DNA of 64,000 bases, taken from positions 1-64,000 of the forward strand of contig JACIXC010000013.1 of NCBI GenBank assembly GCA_014360655.1, read 5' to 3'. The notes beneath the pieces are model-generated. The model did no database searches. It worked only from the letters and a program-made list of their open reading frames with translations, and was not told the DNA's origin. Below, in pieces: positions 51,735-60,335 of the stretch. Source of the DNA: Actinomycetota bacterium (GTDB lineage: Bacteria; Actinomycetota; Geothermincolia; Geothermincolales; RBG-13-55-18). The position numbers were made by a program, and so were the translations under genes. Every line of letters starts with the position of its first letter. Position 1 is the first letter of the stretch.

Positions 51735-52970
51735 CTACTCGTAGATCTTCTCGTCTTCGTTGAAGGCCTCCGGGGCGTCCAGCTCCACGTCCCTCCTCCC
51801 CTTCACCTGCTGCTCAAGCTCCTTGTAGAACTCGTGCTGGATGATGAGGTTCATGACCTGGTTGGTGCCCGTCCATATGGAGAGGAGGCGGGAGTCGCGC
51901 AGCATCCTCTCGATAGGATAGACGTTGGTGTAGGCGATACCCCCCATGGCCTGCATGGCGTTGTAGCAAATCTCCCACACGGCCTCCGTGGCGAACTTCT
52001 TCGCCTCCGAAACCATGCGCCGCATCCTTCCGTGGGGGACGCCGGAATCGATGGCCCGCGCCGTCATCCAGATGAGGCTGGCCATGGCGTCCAGCTTCAC
52101 CAGGCTCTCGGCGATCATGAAGCTCACCGCCTGGAAGTTCTTGATGGCCGTTCCGAAGGCCTTGCGCCGCGTGGTGTAGCGTGCCGCGAGCTCTATGGCC
52201 TCCCGCGCCGCCCCCACGCATCCGGCCGCCGAGGTCATGCGCTCGGGAACCATCATGCGGTAGAAGATGTGCGAGGCGCCGTTCTCCTCCCCCACCAGGT
52301 TCTCCGCCGGTACCCTGGTGTCGCGGAAGAGAACCCTGCCGGTGCCGCTGCCCCGCGCCCCCATGAGCCCGTAGACCGTCTTCACCTCCACGCTCTCGTC
52401 CCGTTCGACCAGGAAGCAGCTCAGGCCGTCGCGGGGAGGGGCGTCCGGGTCTGTGCGCGCGTAGACCATGAAGTAATCGGCTCCCTCCGCGCCCACGATG
52501 AAGCGCTTCTGGCCGTGCAGGACGTAGTGGTCGCCCTCGCGGCGCGCCGTGCACGTGGCGCCGAAGAAGTCGGAGCCGCCGCGCGGCTCGGTAAGCGCCT
52601 CCGCGCACACCTTCTCCCCCTTGATGGTGGGCACCAGGAAGCGCCGCTTCTGGTCCTCGCTCCCGAACTGGACGATGCACTCCCCCACGATGCTCACCAG
52701 GGAGTAGAGGCAGGTCAGTGGCACTCCCACCAGGGACATCTCGGAGATGGCTATGATCTCGTCTTCCCACTTCAGGCCCCGCCCCCCGTATTCCTCGGGG
52801 AAACGCAGGCCGAGGAGGTTCCTCCTTCCGGCCTCCTCCAGGAAAAACCTGGGAAAGGGCGCGATCATGGCATCCATGTCCAGGATGAGCTGGCGGGGGA
52901 CCCAGCTCACCAGGTCACGCACCTCCTCCTGCAGCCTCCTCTGCCCCTCGCTCATGACGAAGTCGAACAT
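51735..52970 (-). CDS. Acyl-CoA dehydrogenase (411 aa)
   Basis: Oxidises an acyl-CoA at the alpha-beta bond with FAD. Conserved parts: EEYGGRGLKWEDEIIAISEM, CAEALTEPRGGSDFFGATCTARR, GQKRFIVGAEGADYFMVYART, RKAFGTAIKNFQAVSFMIAE and MQAMGGIAYTNVYPIERMLRDSRL. The C-terminal motif is IWTGTNQV, where the general base glutamate of most members sits in IYEGTxQI; a threonine replaces it. The base may lie elsewhere, as in some subfamilies. The start at 52970 has GGAGG seven bases upstream and follows the MerR gene, which it overlaps in the region of its stop. Confidence 0.88.
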   Translation of the reverse strand: MFDFVMSEGQRRLQEEVRDLVSWVPRQLILDMDAMIAPFPRFFLEEAGRRNLLGLRFPEEYGGRGLKWEDEIIAISEMSLVGVPLTCLYSLVSIVGECIVQFGSEDQKRRFLVPTIKGEKVCAEALTEPRGGSDFFGATCTARREGDHYVLHGQKRFIVGAEGADYFMVYARTDPDAPPRDGLSCFLVERDESVEVKTVYGLMGARGSGTGRVLFRDTRVPAENLVGEENGASHIFYRMMVPERMTSAAGCVGAAREAIELAARYTTRRKAFGTAIKNFQAVSFMIAESLVKLDAMASLIWMTARAIDSGVPHGRMRRMVSEAKKFATEAVWEICYNAMQAMGGIAYTNVYPIERMLRDSRLLSIWTGTNQVMNLIIQHEFYKELEQQVKGRRDVELDAPEAFNEDEKIYE

Positions 52971-52972
52971 CC

Positions 52973-53647
52973 TCATCCCTCCCGTGACGGTCTCCCTGCG
53001 GACCCGCGGTCCCGAACCTTCGCGCCCCGTGCAGCGCCCTTCTCACCCGCCTTCTTCCCCGCCTTCTTCACTGGTCTCCTTCCCGGCCCCTTTCCCGGCC
53101 CCTCACGCTTCCCGGCGACGGGACCGAATTCCCTTTCCTCCAGCTCGGCGATGACCTTCCCCGCCGCTTCCAGGAAAGCTTCCCTCCCGCCGTCTCCCCC
53201 TCCCTTCCGTTGCAGGATAGCGAGGAAGTCCCGGGCGAATTCCAGCATCTCGCCGCGTATCTCCAGGAGCTCCTCTATCCTCTCGTCTATCTCGCGGATA
53301 TGCCGGAACCCGTATTCCAGGGTGCGCACGATCTGCTTCTCCTGGGTGGGGTCGGCGTCGTAGAGCGCGAGGATGTCGGCGAGCTCGGAAAGGGAATAGC
53401 CGAAGCGCCTGCCGCGCAGGATGAGCTTGAGGCGCGCCCGGTCCCGCTCGTCGTAGAGCCTCTGGCTCCTGGGGGAGTCGCGGTGGGGAGAGAGCAGCCC
53501 CACCTCCTCGTAATACCTGATGGCGCTGGGCGCGATGCCGAATTCTCCCGCCAGCTCCGAGATGGTCATCTTCCTGTCGCGTCCCATGGCCGTCCCGTCA
53601 TGCCGCCCCGCATACTCCCCCACGGGCTCCCTCGCCTCGTGAGTCAC
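52973..53647 (-). CDS. MerR-family regulator with basic tail
   Basis: A 224-residue regulator. The winged HTH begins MTISELAGEFGIAPSAIRYYEEVGLLSPHRD and continues QRLYDERDRARLKLILRGRRFGYSLSELADIL. A dimerisation helix (TQEKQIVRTLEYGFRHIREIDERIEELLEIRGEM) follows. From about residue 180 a Lys/Arg/Gly/Ala-rich tail (KREGPGKGPGRR...KKAGKKAGEKG) is appended, which may bind DNA or RNA nonspecifically. GTG 53647 overlaps the preceding ACAD stop (GTGA); ATG 53587 or 53569 would give shorter products. It sits between two acyl-CoA dehydrogenase genes in one operon. Confidence 0.82.
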   Translation of the reverse strand: MTHEAREPVGEYAGRHDGTAMGRDRKMTISELAGEFGIAPSAIRYYEEVGLLSPHRDSPRSQRLYDERDRARLKLILRGRRFGYSLSELADILALYDADPTQEKQIVRTLEYGFRHIREIDERIEELLEIRGEMLEFARDFLAILQRKGGGDGGREAFLEAAGKVIAELEEREFGPVAGKREGPGKGPGRRPVKKAGKKAGEKGAARGAKVRDRGSAGRPSREG

Positions 53648-55275
53648 CTACCCGCCGCCGTTTTCGCCGCGTATTCTCCCGCTTCCGCCGCGGCCTCTGC
53701 ATCGGCGAGGGCCAGGTCCTGGTAGGCGTGGAAGAGGCGGCCGCAGAAATCGTCCCAGCGCGTGCAGACCTCCAGCGTCCTCTCGTTCATCTCGAAGAGG
53801 TGCGGTATGGAGAGGAGCTCCCTTATCTCCCGCGAGAACTCCCCCACCAGGGAGGGGTCAGCCCCCCGCAGCACGGAGGCCACGAACTCGTCCGCCGGGT
53901 ACCATTCCGCCACCCGCTGGAAGTCCCGGTGCATCTGCGTGAGCAGCACGTTGCGGGGCCCCTCCCAGAGCTCGTTCACCAGCCCATCGCGCAGCATGCG
54001 GGGGAAAATGGAAAAGTCTTCCATGACGCCGTGGCCCCCGAAGAGGCTGATGCCCCTGCGGGCGAAGTCGTTGGTGTCCGCGGCAACGGTGATCTTCTGC
54101 AACATGACCAGCTGGCGCACCTCGAAGCGTCTCCTCTTCAGGTCCAGGGGTTCCCGGGTGGTGAGGCCGGGCGCGAGCCCGCCGGGTAGGGCGATGAAAT
54201 CGCGGTACAGCCTGAAGCTGCCGGCGATGGTGCGCCGGGTGCACCTCTCGTACTCGGCGATCTGCGCGGCCACCATGGGGAAAAGGTGCAGGGGGAGTCC
54301 GAAAGCGGTGCGGAACTCGGCGTACTTCCTGCCCTCGCGCAGCCCCCGCGCCATGCCCGCCCCTCCCCCTATGCCCACCACCAGGCGGGAGATGGTGAGC
54401 ACGATCCCCACCACGATGGCCACTCCCCTGTCCAGGGGCCCCACCGGGTAGGCGAGCGCCCCGTCGAAGGTGATCTCGGCGGTGGGCAGCTCCACCGTTC
54501 CCATCTTCCACTTCAGGCGGTCTATTGTGTACCCGTTGCGTATCTCCCTCTCCTTGTCCCGCCACATGGGGACGACGAAACAGCCCACGCGCTCCGAGCC
54601 GCTGGGCTTAGCCGTGACCACGGCGTAGTCGGCCTGGGCAGCCGAGCAGAAGAACTTCCTCCCGTAGATGCGCCATTCCCCGCCCTCCTGCACGGCCTCC
54701 ACGAGGTTGGCGGGGACGTCGGAGCCGCCCTGGATCTCGGTGACGAACTGGGCGCCTACGGCGTACTCGCCGTCGCGGCCATCCTTCACGTGTGCGAGGA
54801 TGCGCTGCGTCTCTGGTCTGTCGGCATATTTTTCCAGAAGTGCCGCCAAGCCCCACGTGCAGGCCAGCGGGCATACTATCCCCGCCTCGGAGTTCTCGCT
54901 CAAGAGAAAGATCTTCATGAAGCGGGCCCAGGGCGAGACGGCGTCCGAGAACATGCCCTCCGAGAAGACCTCCCTCTCCATGACCTCCGTCTCGTAAGGC
55001 CGCACTATGCGGTCGATGCGGTTCCCGTGTCCGTCGAAATGCTTCATGTAGGGCCGGTTCTCGGGCGTGGCCGCCCTCTCTGCGAGATCGCGCCAGCGGA
55101 AGGAGGCCTTGCGCGAGAACTCCCTGGCCTCGCGGTCCACCGCTTCTGCCTCGGGGCCCGCGAACGCGCGCAGCATCCTCTGCAGGAAAGGATCGTCCGC
55201 GTAGTAATCGACGTTCCTGCGCCACTCGAGGTAAGGGTTGAAGCTGTAGGGGTTGTTCCTGTCCGGTAGAGACAT
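53644..55275 (-). CDS. Acyl-CoA dehydrogenase (AidB-like, 543 aa)
   Basis: A 543-residue ACAD of the AidB/long group with an N-terminal extension before the fold. Conserved pieces: WGLAALLEKYAD, GAQFVTEIQGGSDVPANLVEAV, YGRKFFCSAAQADYAVVTAKP, GGAGMARGLREGRKYAEFRTAFG and a C-terminal NELWEGPRNVLLTQMHRD with the WEG glutamate. A four-helix bundle ends the protein. The ATG at 55275 has GGAGGTG upstream. First gene of the ACAD-MerR-ACAD operon. The substrate is not known; AidB-like proteins can act on branched or unusual acyl chains or be non-catalytic. Confidence 0.87.
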   Translation of the reverse strand: MSLPDRNNPYSFNPYLEWRRNVDYYADDPFLQRMLRAFAGPEAEAVDREAREFSRKASFRWRDLAERAATPENRPYMKHFDGHGNRIDRIVRPYETEVMEREVFSEGMFSDAVSPWARFMKIFLLSENSEAGIVCPLACTWGLAALLEKYADRPETQRILAHVKDGRDGEYAVGAQFVTEIQGGSDVPANLVEAVQEGGEWRIYGRKFFCSAAQADYAVVTAKPSGSERVGCFVVPMWRDKEREIRNGYTIDRLKWKMGTVELPTAEITFDGALAYPVGPLDRGVAIVVGIVLTISRLVVGIGGGAGMARGLREGRKYAEFRTAFGLPLHLFPMVAAQIAEYERCTRRTIAGSFRLYRDFIALPGGLAPGLTTREPLDLKRRRFEVRQLVMLQKITVAADTNDFARRGISLFGGHGVMEDFSIFPRMLRDGLVNELWEGPRNVLLTQMHRDFQRVAEWYPADEFVASVLRGADPSLVGEFSREIRELLSIPHLFEMNERTLEVCTRWDDFCGRLFHAYQDLALADAEAAAEAGEYAAKTAAGR

Positions 55276-55383
55276 GGTGGCACCTCCTCCGCCTCGCTCC
55301 GTCGCCGACGGCTACCCCGCAACCGGGTTCCCGCGCCTCCGCGCCCGCCCGCCAAGGGCGGCGGGCGCAGGTCAGGATTTTTA

Positions 55384-55399
55384 AAGTTCAATTTAACTT
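55384..55399. promoter_or_regulatory. Perfect palindrome, candidate MerR operator
   Basis: AAGTT-CAATTT-AACTT is a perfect 5-bp inverted repeat with a 6-bp centre, in an AT-rich patch 110 bp upstream of the ACAD gene at 55275 that heads the operon containing a MerR gene. MerR proteins bind such dyads between promoter elements. Confidence 0.5.
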
Positions 55400-56023
55400 G
55401 ATATCATAAACCTAATATCCCGCACCCCTGCCTGTCAACCGTATCCCTTGCCGGTCTCCCGATCTTTTTCGAGCAGGAAAGCGCCAACCGAAACGATTCA
55501 GCATCCCTTGCCGGCTCCGCTTTTCCCTCGACCTCGTTGCGGTTTTTCGCCTCCCCGACCAACCTGGTCGCCAGGGCGGATAAGTCGAACGTTTCGGGGG
55601 TCGCCCCTTTCTTCATCCGGGTTCAGCCTGTTTTGCCGGGATGATGGTACGGCATTGTGCGGCCTCTCGATCCTTTTCGACCCCAAGGCGCCCGGCGAAA
55701 CGGTAGGCTGGTGCGACCTCTGCGGGGAATATGTATTTCGACCCCCGGGCGCCCGGCGAAACGTCAACGTATCCCCTGCCGCCCGGAAGGCGCCTAGGTA
55801 ATGCTTGGGCACCCACTCCGCGCGCCCCCTGTCCGCGCTGTTATCCGCGACGCGTTCTGCGGCGCGCGGTTTTACGCGCCACGTCCCTCGCTGCCTCGCC
55901 TCCCGCGGCGAGCCCGTTCCCGTCACATCCTCCGGGCCGGCGCCGTACGCGTAATTCCCGTGAAGCCGCGCGGGGACCTCCCCGCCACCCCCCGCTTCCG
56001 CCGTCCCGCTGCATCGCGCCGGC
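55400..56023. other. Gene-free block with degenerate repeats
   Basis: About 620 bp without a supported gene. TTCGACCCC..GGCGCCCGGCGAAACG occurs at 55676-55702 and 55737-55763, period 61; shorter CATCCCTTGCCGG-like copies lie near 55440, 55500 and 55768. Nothing resembles a known RNA. It probably includes the operon promoter of the ACAD gene and the 3' region of the FGGY kinase gene. Confidence 0.45.
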
Positions 56024-57589
56024 TCAGGCCCAGCGGCGCGCCCTCTCCACCGCCCGCTTCCAGCCCGCGTAGAGCTGCTCCCGGGTGGCGGCGTCCATGC
56101 GGGGCTCGAAGACCCTCTCCACCCTCCTGGTCCCCAGGATGTCGTCGGGATATCTCCAGTATCCCGCCGCCATGCCCGCCAGGTAGGCGGCCCCCAGTGC
56201 CGTGGCCTCGAGCATTTCCGGGCGCTCCACCTGCACCTCGAGGATATCCGCCAGGAACTGCATGAGGAAGTCGTTGCGGGAGGCCCCCCCGTCCGCCTTG
56301 ATGGCGCGCACCTCGATGCCGGAATCCCCCTGCATGGCCTCGATGACGTCCCGGCACTGGTAGGCGATGGACTCCAGGGTAGCCCTCACCACCTGCTCGC
56401 GGGTGGTGGCCCGCGTGAGGCCGATCACCGTGCCCCGCGCGTAGGGGTCCCAGTAAGGGGCGGTGAGCCCGGTGAAGGCGGGGACCACGTAGACTCCGCC
56501 GCAGTCGGAGCAGGACTCCGCCAGCTCCTGCGACTCCGCGGCCTCCCTGATTATCTGCAGGTTGTCCCGCAGCCACTGCACGGAGGAGCCCGCGCTGGAG
56601 ATGATCCCCTCTATCATGTAGGTGGTCTTTCCCCCTATCCTCCAGGCGATGAGGGGGGTGAGCCTGTGCACCGAGGCCATGGGCTCCTCGCCCGTGTTCA
56701 TGTCGATGAAGGACCCCGTCCCGTTGGTGCACTTCACGCTCCCCGGCTCGAAGCAGGCCTCGCCGAAGAGGGCGGCCTGCTGGTCCGCCACCACGCTGCG
56801 GATGGGGATGGGTTCTCCGAAGGCCTCGGTGACCCCGAAGTCGCCGCTGGTCTCCCGTATCTCCGGCAGGCGCAACCCGCCCGGCAGCCCGAAGGGCTTG
56901 AGGAGGAGCGGGCTCCAGCGCATGCCGAAGGGGTCATACATGCCGGTGGCGCTCACGTTGGAGTAGTCGGTGGCGTGCACCGCTCCCCGCGTGTACTTCC
57001 ACACCAGCCAGGAATCCACGGTTCCGAAGAGCAGTTCACCCGCCTCCGCCCTGCGCGCCGCCCCCTCCACGTTGTCCAGGATCCAGCGGGCGTGGGCGGA
57101 GGACTGGGCGGGGGTCACGGTGAAGTGCGCCGCGGTGATGAGCAGCTTCCCCAGGCGGTTGCGCCGAAGGCCCTCGCCGAGGACGGCGATTCTCTGGTAA
57201 ATATTGCCAAGCAGGTGCAGGAAGCGGAACAGCGGGCTGCGGTTGATCTTCTCGCACGTGTCGGACATGCGCGTGTCCTGCCAGGTGATGGCGTTGTACA
57301 CCGGTTCCCCGCTCGCGCGGTCCCAGAGGAGGCTGGTGGCGCGCTGCGTGGCGATGCCCATGGCCGCGATGCGCGACGGCTCCACGCCCGCCTCCCTCAG
57401 GGTCTCCCGCGTCACCTCCACGCACTTCTCGAAGAGAAGGATGGGGTCCTGCTCCGTCCAGCCGGGCCTGGGGAACAACTGCGGGATCTCCGCGTAGGTC
57501 TCGTGGAGGATGTTCGCGTCTCGATCGAACAGGGCCGCCCGCACCCCCGTGGTCCCCACGTCGTTCACCAGGATATAGCGATCGTCCAT
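56024..57589 (-). CDS. FGGY-family carbohydrate kinase (glycerol kinase-like)
   Basis: A 521-residue sugar kinase. The N-terminal phosphate loop is VNDVGTTGVRAALFD, followed by WTEQDP and AITWQDTR. The second domain has VVADQQAALFGEACFEPGSVKCTNGTGSFIDMNTG, VPAFTGLTAPYWDPYARGTVIGLTR, and the adenosine site in KADGGASRNDFLMQFLADIL. The pattern is close to GlpK, but glycerol-specific residues differ, so ribulose, xylulose or another polyol are possible. The ATG at 57589 has GAGGGGG six bases upstream. It seems to be alone in its transcript. Confidence 0.82.
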   Translation of the reverse strand: MDDRYILVNDVGTTGVRAALFDRDANILHETYAEIPQLFPRPGWTEQDPILLFEKCVEVTRETLREAGVEPSRIAAMGIATQRATSLLWDRASGEPVYNAITWQDTRMSDTCEKINRSPLFRFLHLLGNIYQRIAVLGEGLRRNRLGKLLITAAHFTVTPAQSSAHARWILDNVEGAARRAEAGELLFGTVDSWLVWKYTRGAVHATDYSNVSATGMYDPFGMRWSPLLLKPFGLPGGLRLPEIRETSGDFGVTEAFGEPIPIRSVVADQQAALFGEACFEPGSVKCTNGTGSFIDMNTGEEPMASVHRLTPLIAWRIGGKTTYMIEGIISSAGSSVQWLRDNLQIIREAAESQELAESCSDCGGVYVVPAFTGLTAPYWDPYARGTVIGLTRATTREQVVRATLESIAYQCRDVIEAMQGDSGIEVRAIKADGGASRNDFLMQFLADILEVQVERPEMLEATALGAAYLAGMAAGYWRYPDDILGTRRVERVFEPRMDAATREQLYAGWKRAVERARRWA

Positions 57590-58183
57590 TGGCAGCCCCC
57601 TCACTGCATCACATCCTGCAAGTCAAATAATACCATGACCCTGCCCTCGAGGCTTTCGGCATCGCGGCCGCAACGCAGCGACGCCCTTCTCCGGCAAGCT
57701 GTCGTCCTCCCGCGCTTTATGGAGGTTCGCGCGCGAGAGAGTGAGCGAGCGAGTGAATGTCCATCCCCCGGCCCGCAAGCAGTGATATGAAACCCACCTG
57801 CGGGGGACGGGTGCGGCGAAGACCCGGCGGGGAGATCGGCAGTGGTCCGCGGCGCACTCCATCCCCGCCCCTCACCCCCATTACCCGGCCCCCTCCCCGC
57901 AGGCATTGCGGACTTGTACCCATCAAGCCCGGAGAACCATGGGGTCGGTCGCGGCGAGGACGCCTTTCCCAAGTTTTCGGGACTGCGGGTAAGGCACGGG
58001 GCGCCGAGCGAGACCGTTACCCCAAGGCTCCGGCCCGGAAGAAGGATTTGCACCCAACCAGGCCGGGAACGACCGAGTTGGTCGCATCTGAGCCCGCGAA
58101 GCGAGACCGTCACTCGGCGGCCCGGCCCGGAAGAAGGAGGGAAAAGGGTCAGGGGAGGGGGCGAAGCCCTCTCCCCTGGGTTC
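57590..58183. other. Gene-free interval with repeats
   Basis: About 590 bp. GCGAGACCGT.....CCGGCCCGGAAGAAGG is present from 58008 and again from 58101. AGGGGAG...CTCCCCT at 58151-58177 is an inverted repeat. Frames are shadow-like. I support no gene. Confidence 0.45.
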
Positions 58184-58231
58184 ACCTAAACCGCAGCATA
58201 TAGCGCCTGGCCCGAGGCGTTGCGTTTAGGT
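58184..58231 (-). terminator. Hairpin at the end of the CCG-domain gene
   Basis: On the minus strand ACCTAAAC (including the stop) pairs with GTTTAGGT, with an inner GCCTCGGGCCAGGC hairpin between. No U-run follows. Confidence 0.5.
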
Positions 58232-59218
58232 CGTATCGCCCAGCGCCATCTTCAAGAGCTCGATGAGGTGGTGGTTTTCCAGCCCCGCCGCCGTCGCCGT
58301 CTTGCGCAGGTTGAGCACGCACAAGGGGCAGAGGTAGGCCATGGCCTGCGCCCCGTGCTGCACGGCGTCATCGACGTTGCGCCTCCTTATCTCCATGGCC
58401 TTCTCCCGGTCGCGCGGCACCATGGGTGACCCGCAGCACATGGCGTGCCTCCGGTCGAACTTCCTCTCCACCCTCTCCACCCCGATGAGGTTGAAGAGCT
58501 CGTCCAGCCACTCGTCCTTCCAGGGGGTGTAGCGGGAGGCGCAGGGCTGCTGGTAGGCGACCTTCAACCCCAGGGGCCTTATCTCGTCGCGGCGCTCCCT
58601 GGCGCGTTCCAGCAGGTACTCGATGATGTGCACGGGGCGGAAGGGGACCTCCACGCCGTAATCCTTGACCATGGCCGCCAGAAGGGCGTAGCAGTCGTCG
58701 TGGTAGAGGACTATCTCCCGCGCGCCGCTCTCGGCCAGGCTGTCCACCACCCTCCGGGCGCCATCGCGCACCGGCGAGTGGTATCCGAGATGCACCCATC
58801 CCACGTTGCAGAAGTACCTGCCCCCTTTGAGGAAGGTGCACCCCGCGAAGAGGGGCCCCTCGAACAGCCCCGGTATCAGGTCTCCCACGCTGCAGAGCGA
58901 GAGCACCGGCCGGTCGGGTTCGCCCTCCACCACCTCGCTCGGGGCGTTGGGCAGGTTGCGAAAGAGCTGCGTGTTCTCCTCCGGGATGTTCAGCACTCCC
59001 GTTTCCTCCTGGCGCTCCAGGATGAGGTCGAAGGGATTGGCGCCCTTCTCGCAGAACTGGTTGCATGCCACGCAGGTGACGCACTCGCTCACGATCTCGG
59101 GCGTCTCCCCCTCCTTGAGGCGGCGGAACTGCTCGATGGACTGCTCGCGGTCGTAATCCATGTAGGGACATTTGAGGATGCAGTCGCCGCACAGGTTGCA
59201 GAGCTCCTCGTGAAACAT
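58226..59218 (-). CDS. CCG-domain Fe-S protein (HdrD/GlpC-like)
   Basis: A 330-residue electron-transfer protein. CNLCGDCILKCPY and CVTCVACNQFCEKGANP are the two ferredoxin motifs at the N-terminus. The CCG domain follows, with KVAYQQPCAS and a first CC-G in HAMCCGSPMVPRD, then LCPLCVLNL. The usual second CCG domain is reduced, so this is a short HdrD/GlpC/LutA-like unit. Such proteins hand electrons between flavin enzymes, quinones and disulfides. The ATG at 59218 has AAGGAGGG upstream. It is divergent from the SCP2-like gene at 59491, and likely partners with the acyl-CoA or alcohol dehydrogenases nearby. Confidence 0.85.
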   Translation of the reverse strand: MFHEELCNLCGDCILKCPYMDYDREQSIEQFRRLKEGETPEIVSECVTCVACNQFCEKGANPFDLILERQEETGVLNIPEENTQLFRNLPNAPSEVVEGEPDRPVLSLCSVGDLIPGLFEGPLFAGCTFLKGGRYFCNVGWVHLGYHSPVRDGARRVVDSLAESGAREIVLYHDDCYALLAAMVKDYGVEVPFRPVHIIEYLLERARERRDEIRPLGLKVAYQQPCASRYTPWKDEWLDELFNLIGVERVERKFDRRHAMCCGSPMVPRDREKAMEIRRRNVDDAVQHGAQAMAYLCPLCVLNLRKTATAAGLENHHLIELLKMALGDTT

Positions 59219-59330
59219 CTTTCCCTCCTTGCTCCGGTCGACCGGCCTCGAGCGGGAACACCGCGACAACCATGCTATCACAACAGCGGCAGGCCCGGCG
59301 GCGTGTCCGGTTTAACCCGCTCCGCGCGGG

Positions 59331-59410
59331 GGTAATATCGGTATATGCCGTATATATTTTATGATGCCTATTCAGTTTTACTTGTTTTGCATATATTATT
59401 AGGAGGCGGT
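59331..59410. promoter_or_regulatory. AT-rich divergent promoter region
   Basis: TATATGCCGTATATATTTTATG and TTTGCATATATTATTAGGAGG form an AT-rich island between the CCG-domain gene (minus) and the SCP2-like gene (plus). ATATCGG...CCGTATAT is a near palindrome. No single promoter pair is certain. Confidence 0.4.
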
Positions 59411-59490
59411 GGCGCCGGCGGCGCGCCGCAAGGCGGGAAAGGCGGCACGATTTGGGGGATCCAGCGAGGTGAAACGAAGGAGGGATAGTC

Positions 59491-60054
59491 ATGGCTCTGA
59501 CCTACGGCACGGATGAATGGGAACAGGCCTACCAGGAACTGGTCAAGGAGAGGCAAGCGGCCTCCTCCCCACCCTACATCATGGGCACCCCGGAATGGGT
59601 GGACCAGTACGAGAAGGCGGTGCAGAACGACGCCGCCTACAAGGAGGCGGCCAAGGACTGGGAGGGCTCGGTGGTCATCAAGGTCCTGGCCAAGCCGGAG
59701 GTGGGCCTGGACAAGGACCTCTACATCTTCATGGACCTCTGGCACGGCGACTGCCGCTCCATGCGCATCGTCCCCCCCGAGGCCGGCGAGGCCGGCGACT
59801 TCGTCATCACCGGCGAGTACGAGCGCTGGAAGTCGGTCATAAAGAAGGAGCTGGACACGGTCAAGGGCATGATGCAGGGAAAGCTCAAGCTGAAGGGGGA
59901 CCTCCCCACCATCGTGCGGGCGGTCAAGGCGGCCACCAGGCTGGTGGAGCTCTCCGCCGAAACCAACCCTCGCTTCCCCGACGAGTTGAGCGCGGAGGAG
60001 GTCGAGAGCCTGCGTGAGCTCCTGAAGACGGCCGGGGAGAAGTTCGGCATCTGA
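59491..60054 (+). CDS. SCP2-like lipid-binding protein (187 aa)
   Basis: A 187-residue protein of the sterol carrier protein-2 group, which holds hydrophobic molecules in a tunnel. Matching pieces are VVIKVLAKPEVGLDKDLYIFMDLWHGDCRSMRI, FVITGEYERWKSVIKKEL and GKLKLKGDLPTIVRAVKAATRLVEL with the G-x-L-x-x-K-G-D motif. An N-terminal helix of about 55 residues precedes the domain. A purine-rich GAAGGAGG lies 8-9 nt before the ATG. It opens a plus-strand run with the iron alcohol dehydrogenase and a second SCP2-like gene. Confidence 0.75.
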   Translation: MALTYGTDEWEQAYQELVKERQAASSPPYIMGTPEWVDQYEKAVQNDAAYKEAAKDWEGSVVIKVLAKPEVGLDKDLYIFMDLWHGDCRSMRIVPPEAGEAGDFVITGEYERWKSVIKKELDTVKGMMQGKLKLKGDLPTIVRAVKAATRLVELSAETNPRFPDELSAEEVESLRELLKTAGEKFGI

Positions 60055-60335
60055 GCCCTTCGCTGCTCAGGGACGGCGCGCGGGTCCCCGGCGGCGCTTC
60101 CCCGGGGACCCGCGCGGACTGCGCGGCGGGAGGAGGCGGGTCGGCTCCAGGCGCGAGCGGCGATATCGCGAGGGCGGACGTTTTCCGCCCTCGGGCGGCG
60201 ACTTTACGTATAGGCATCGAGGCAGACCTGGCGGCCCCTACACCGGCCCCGGGGCGGCGCTGAGAAGAAGCGGCCTTTCGACCGCACCGAAAGAGGCTCG
60301 CAGGAGGTGTTCCGGACTCACGGGAGGTGGTATGC

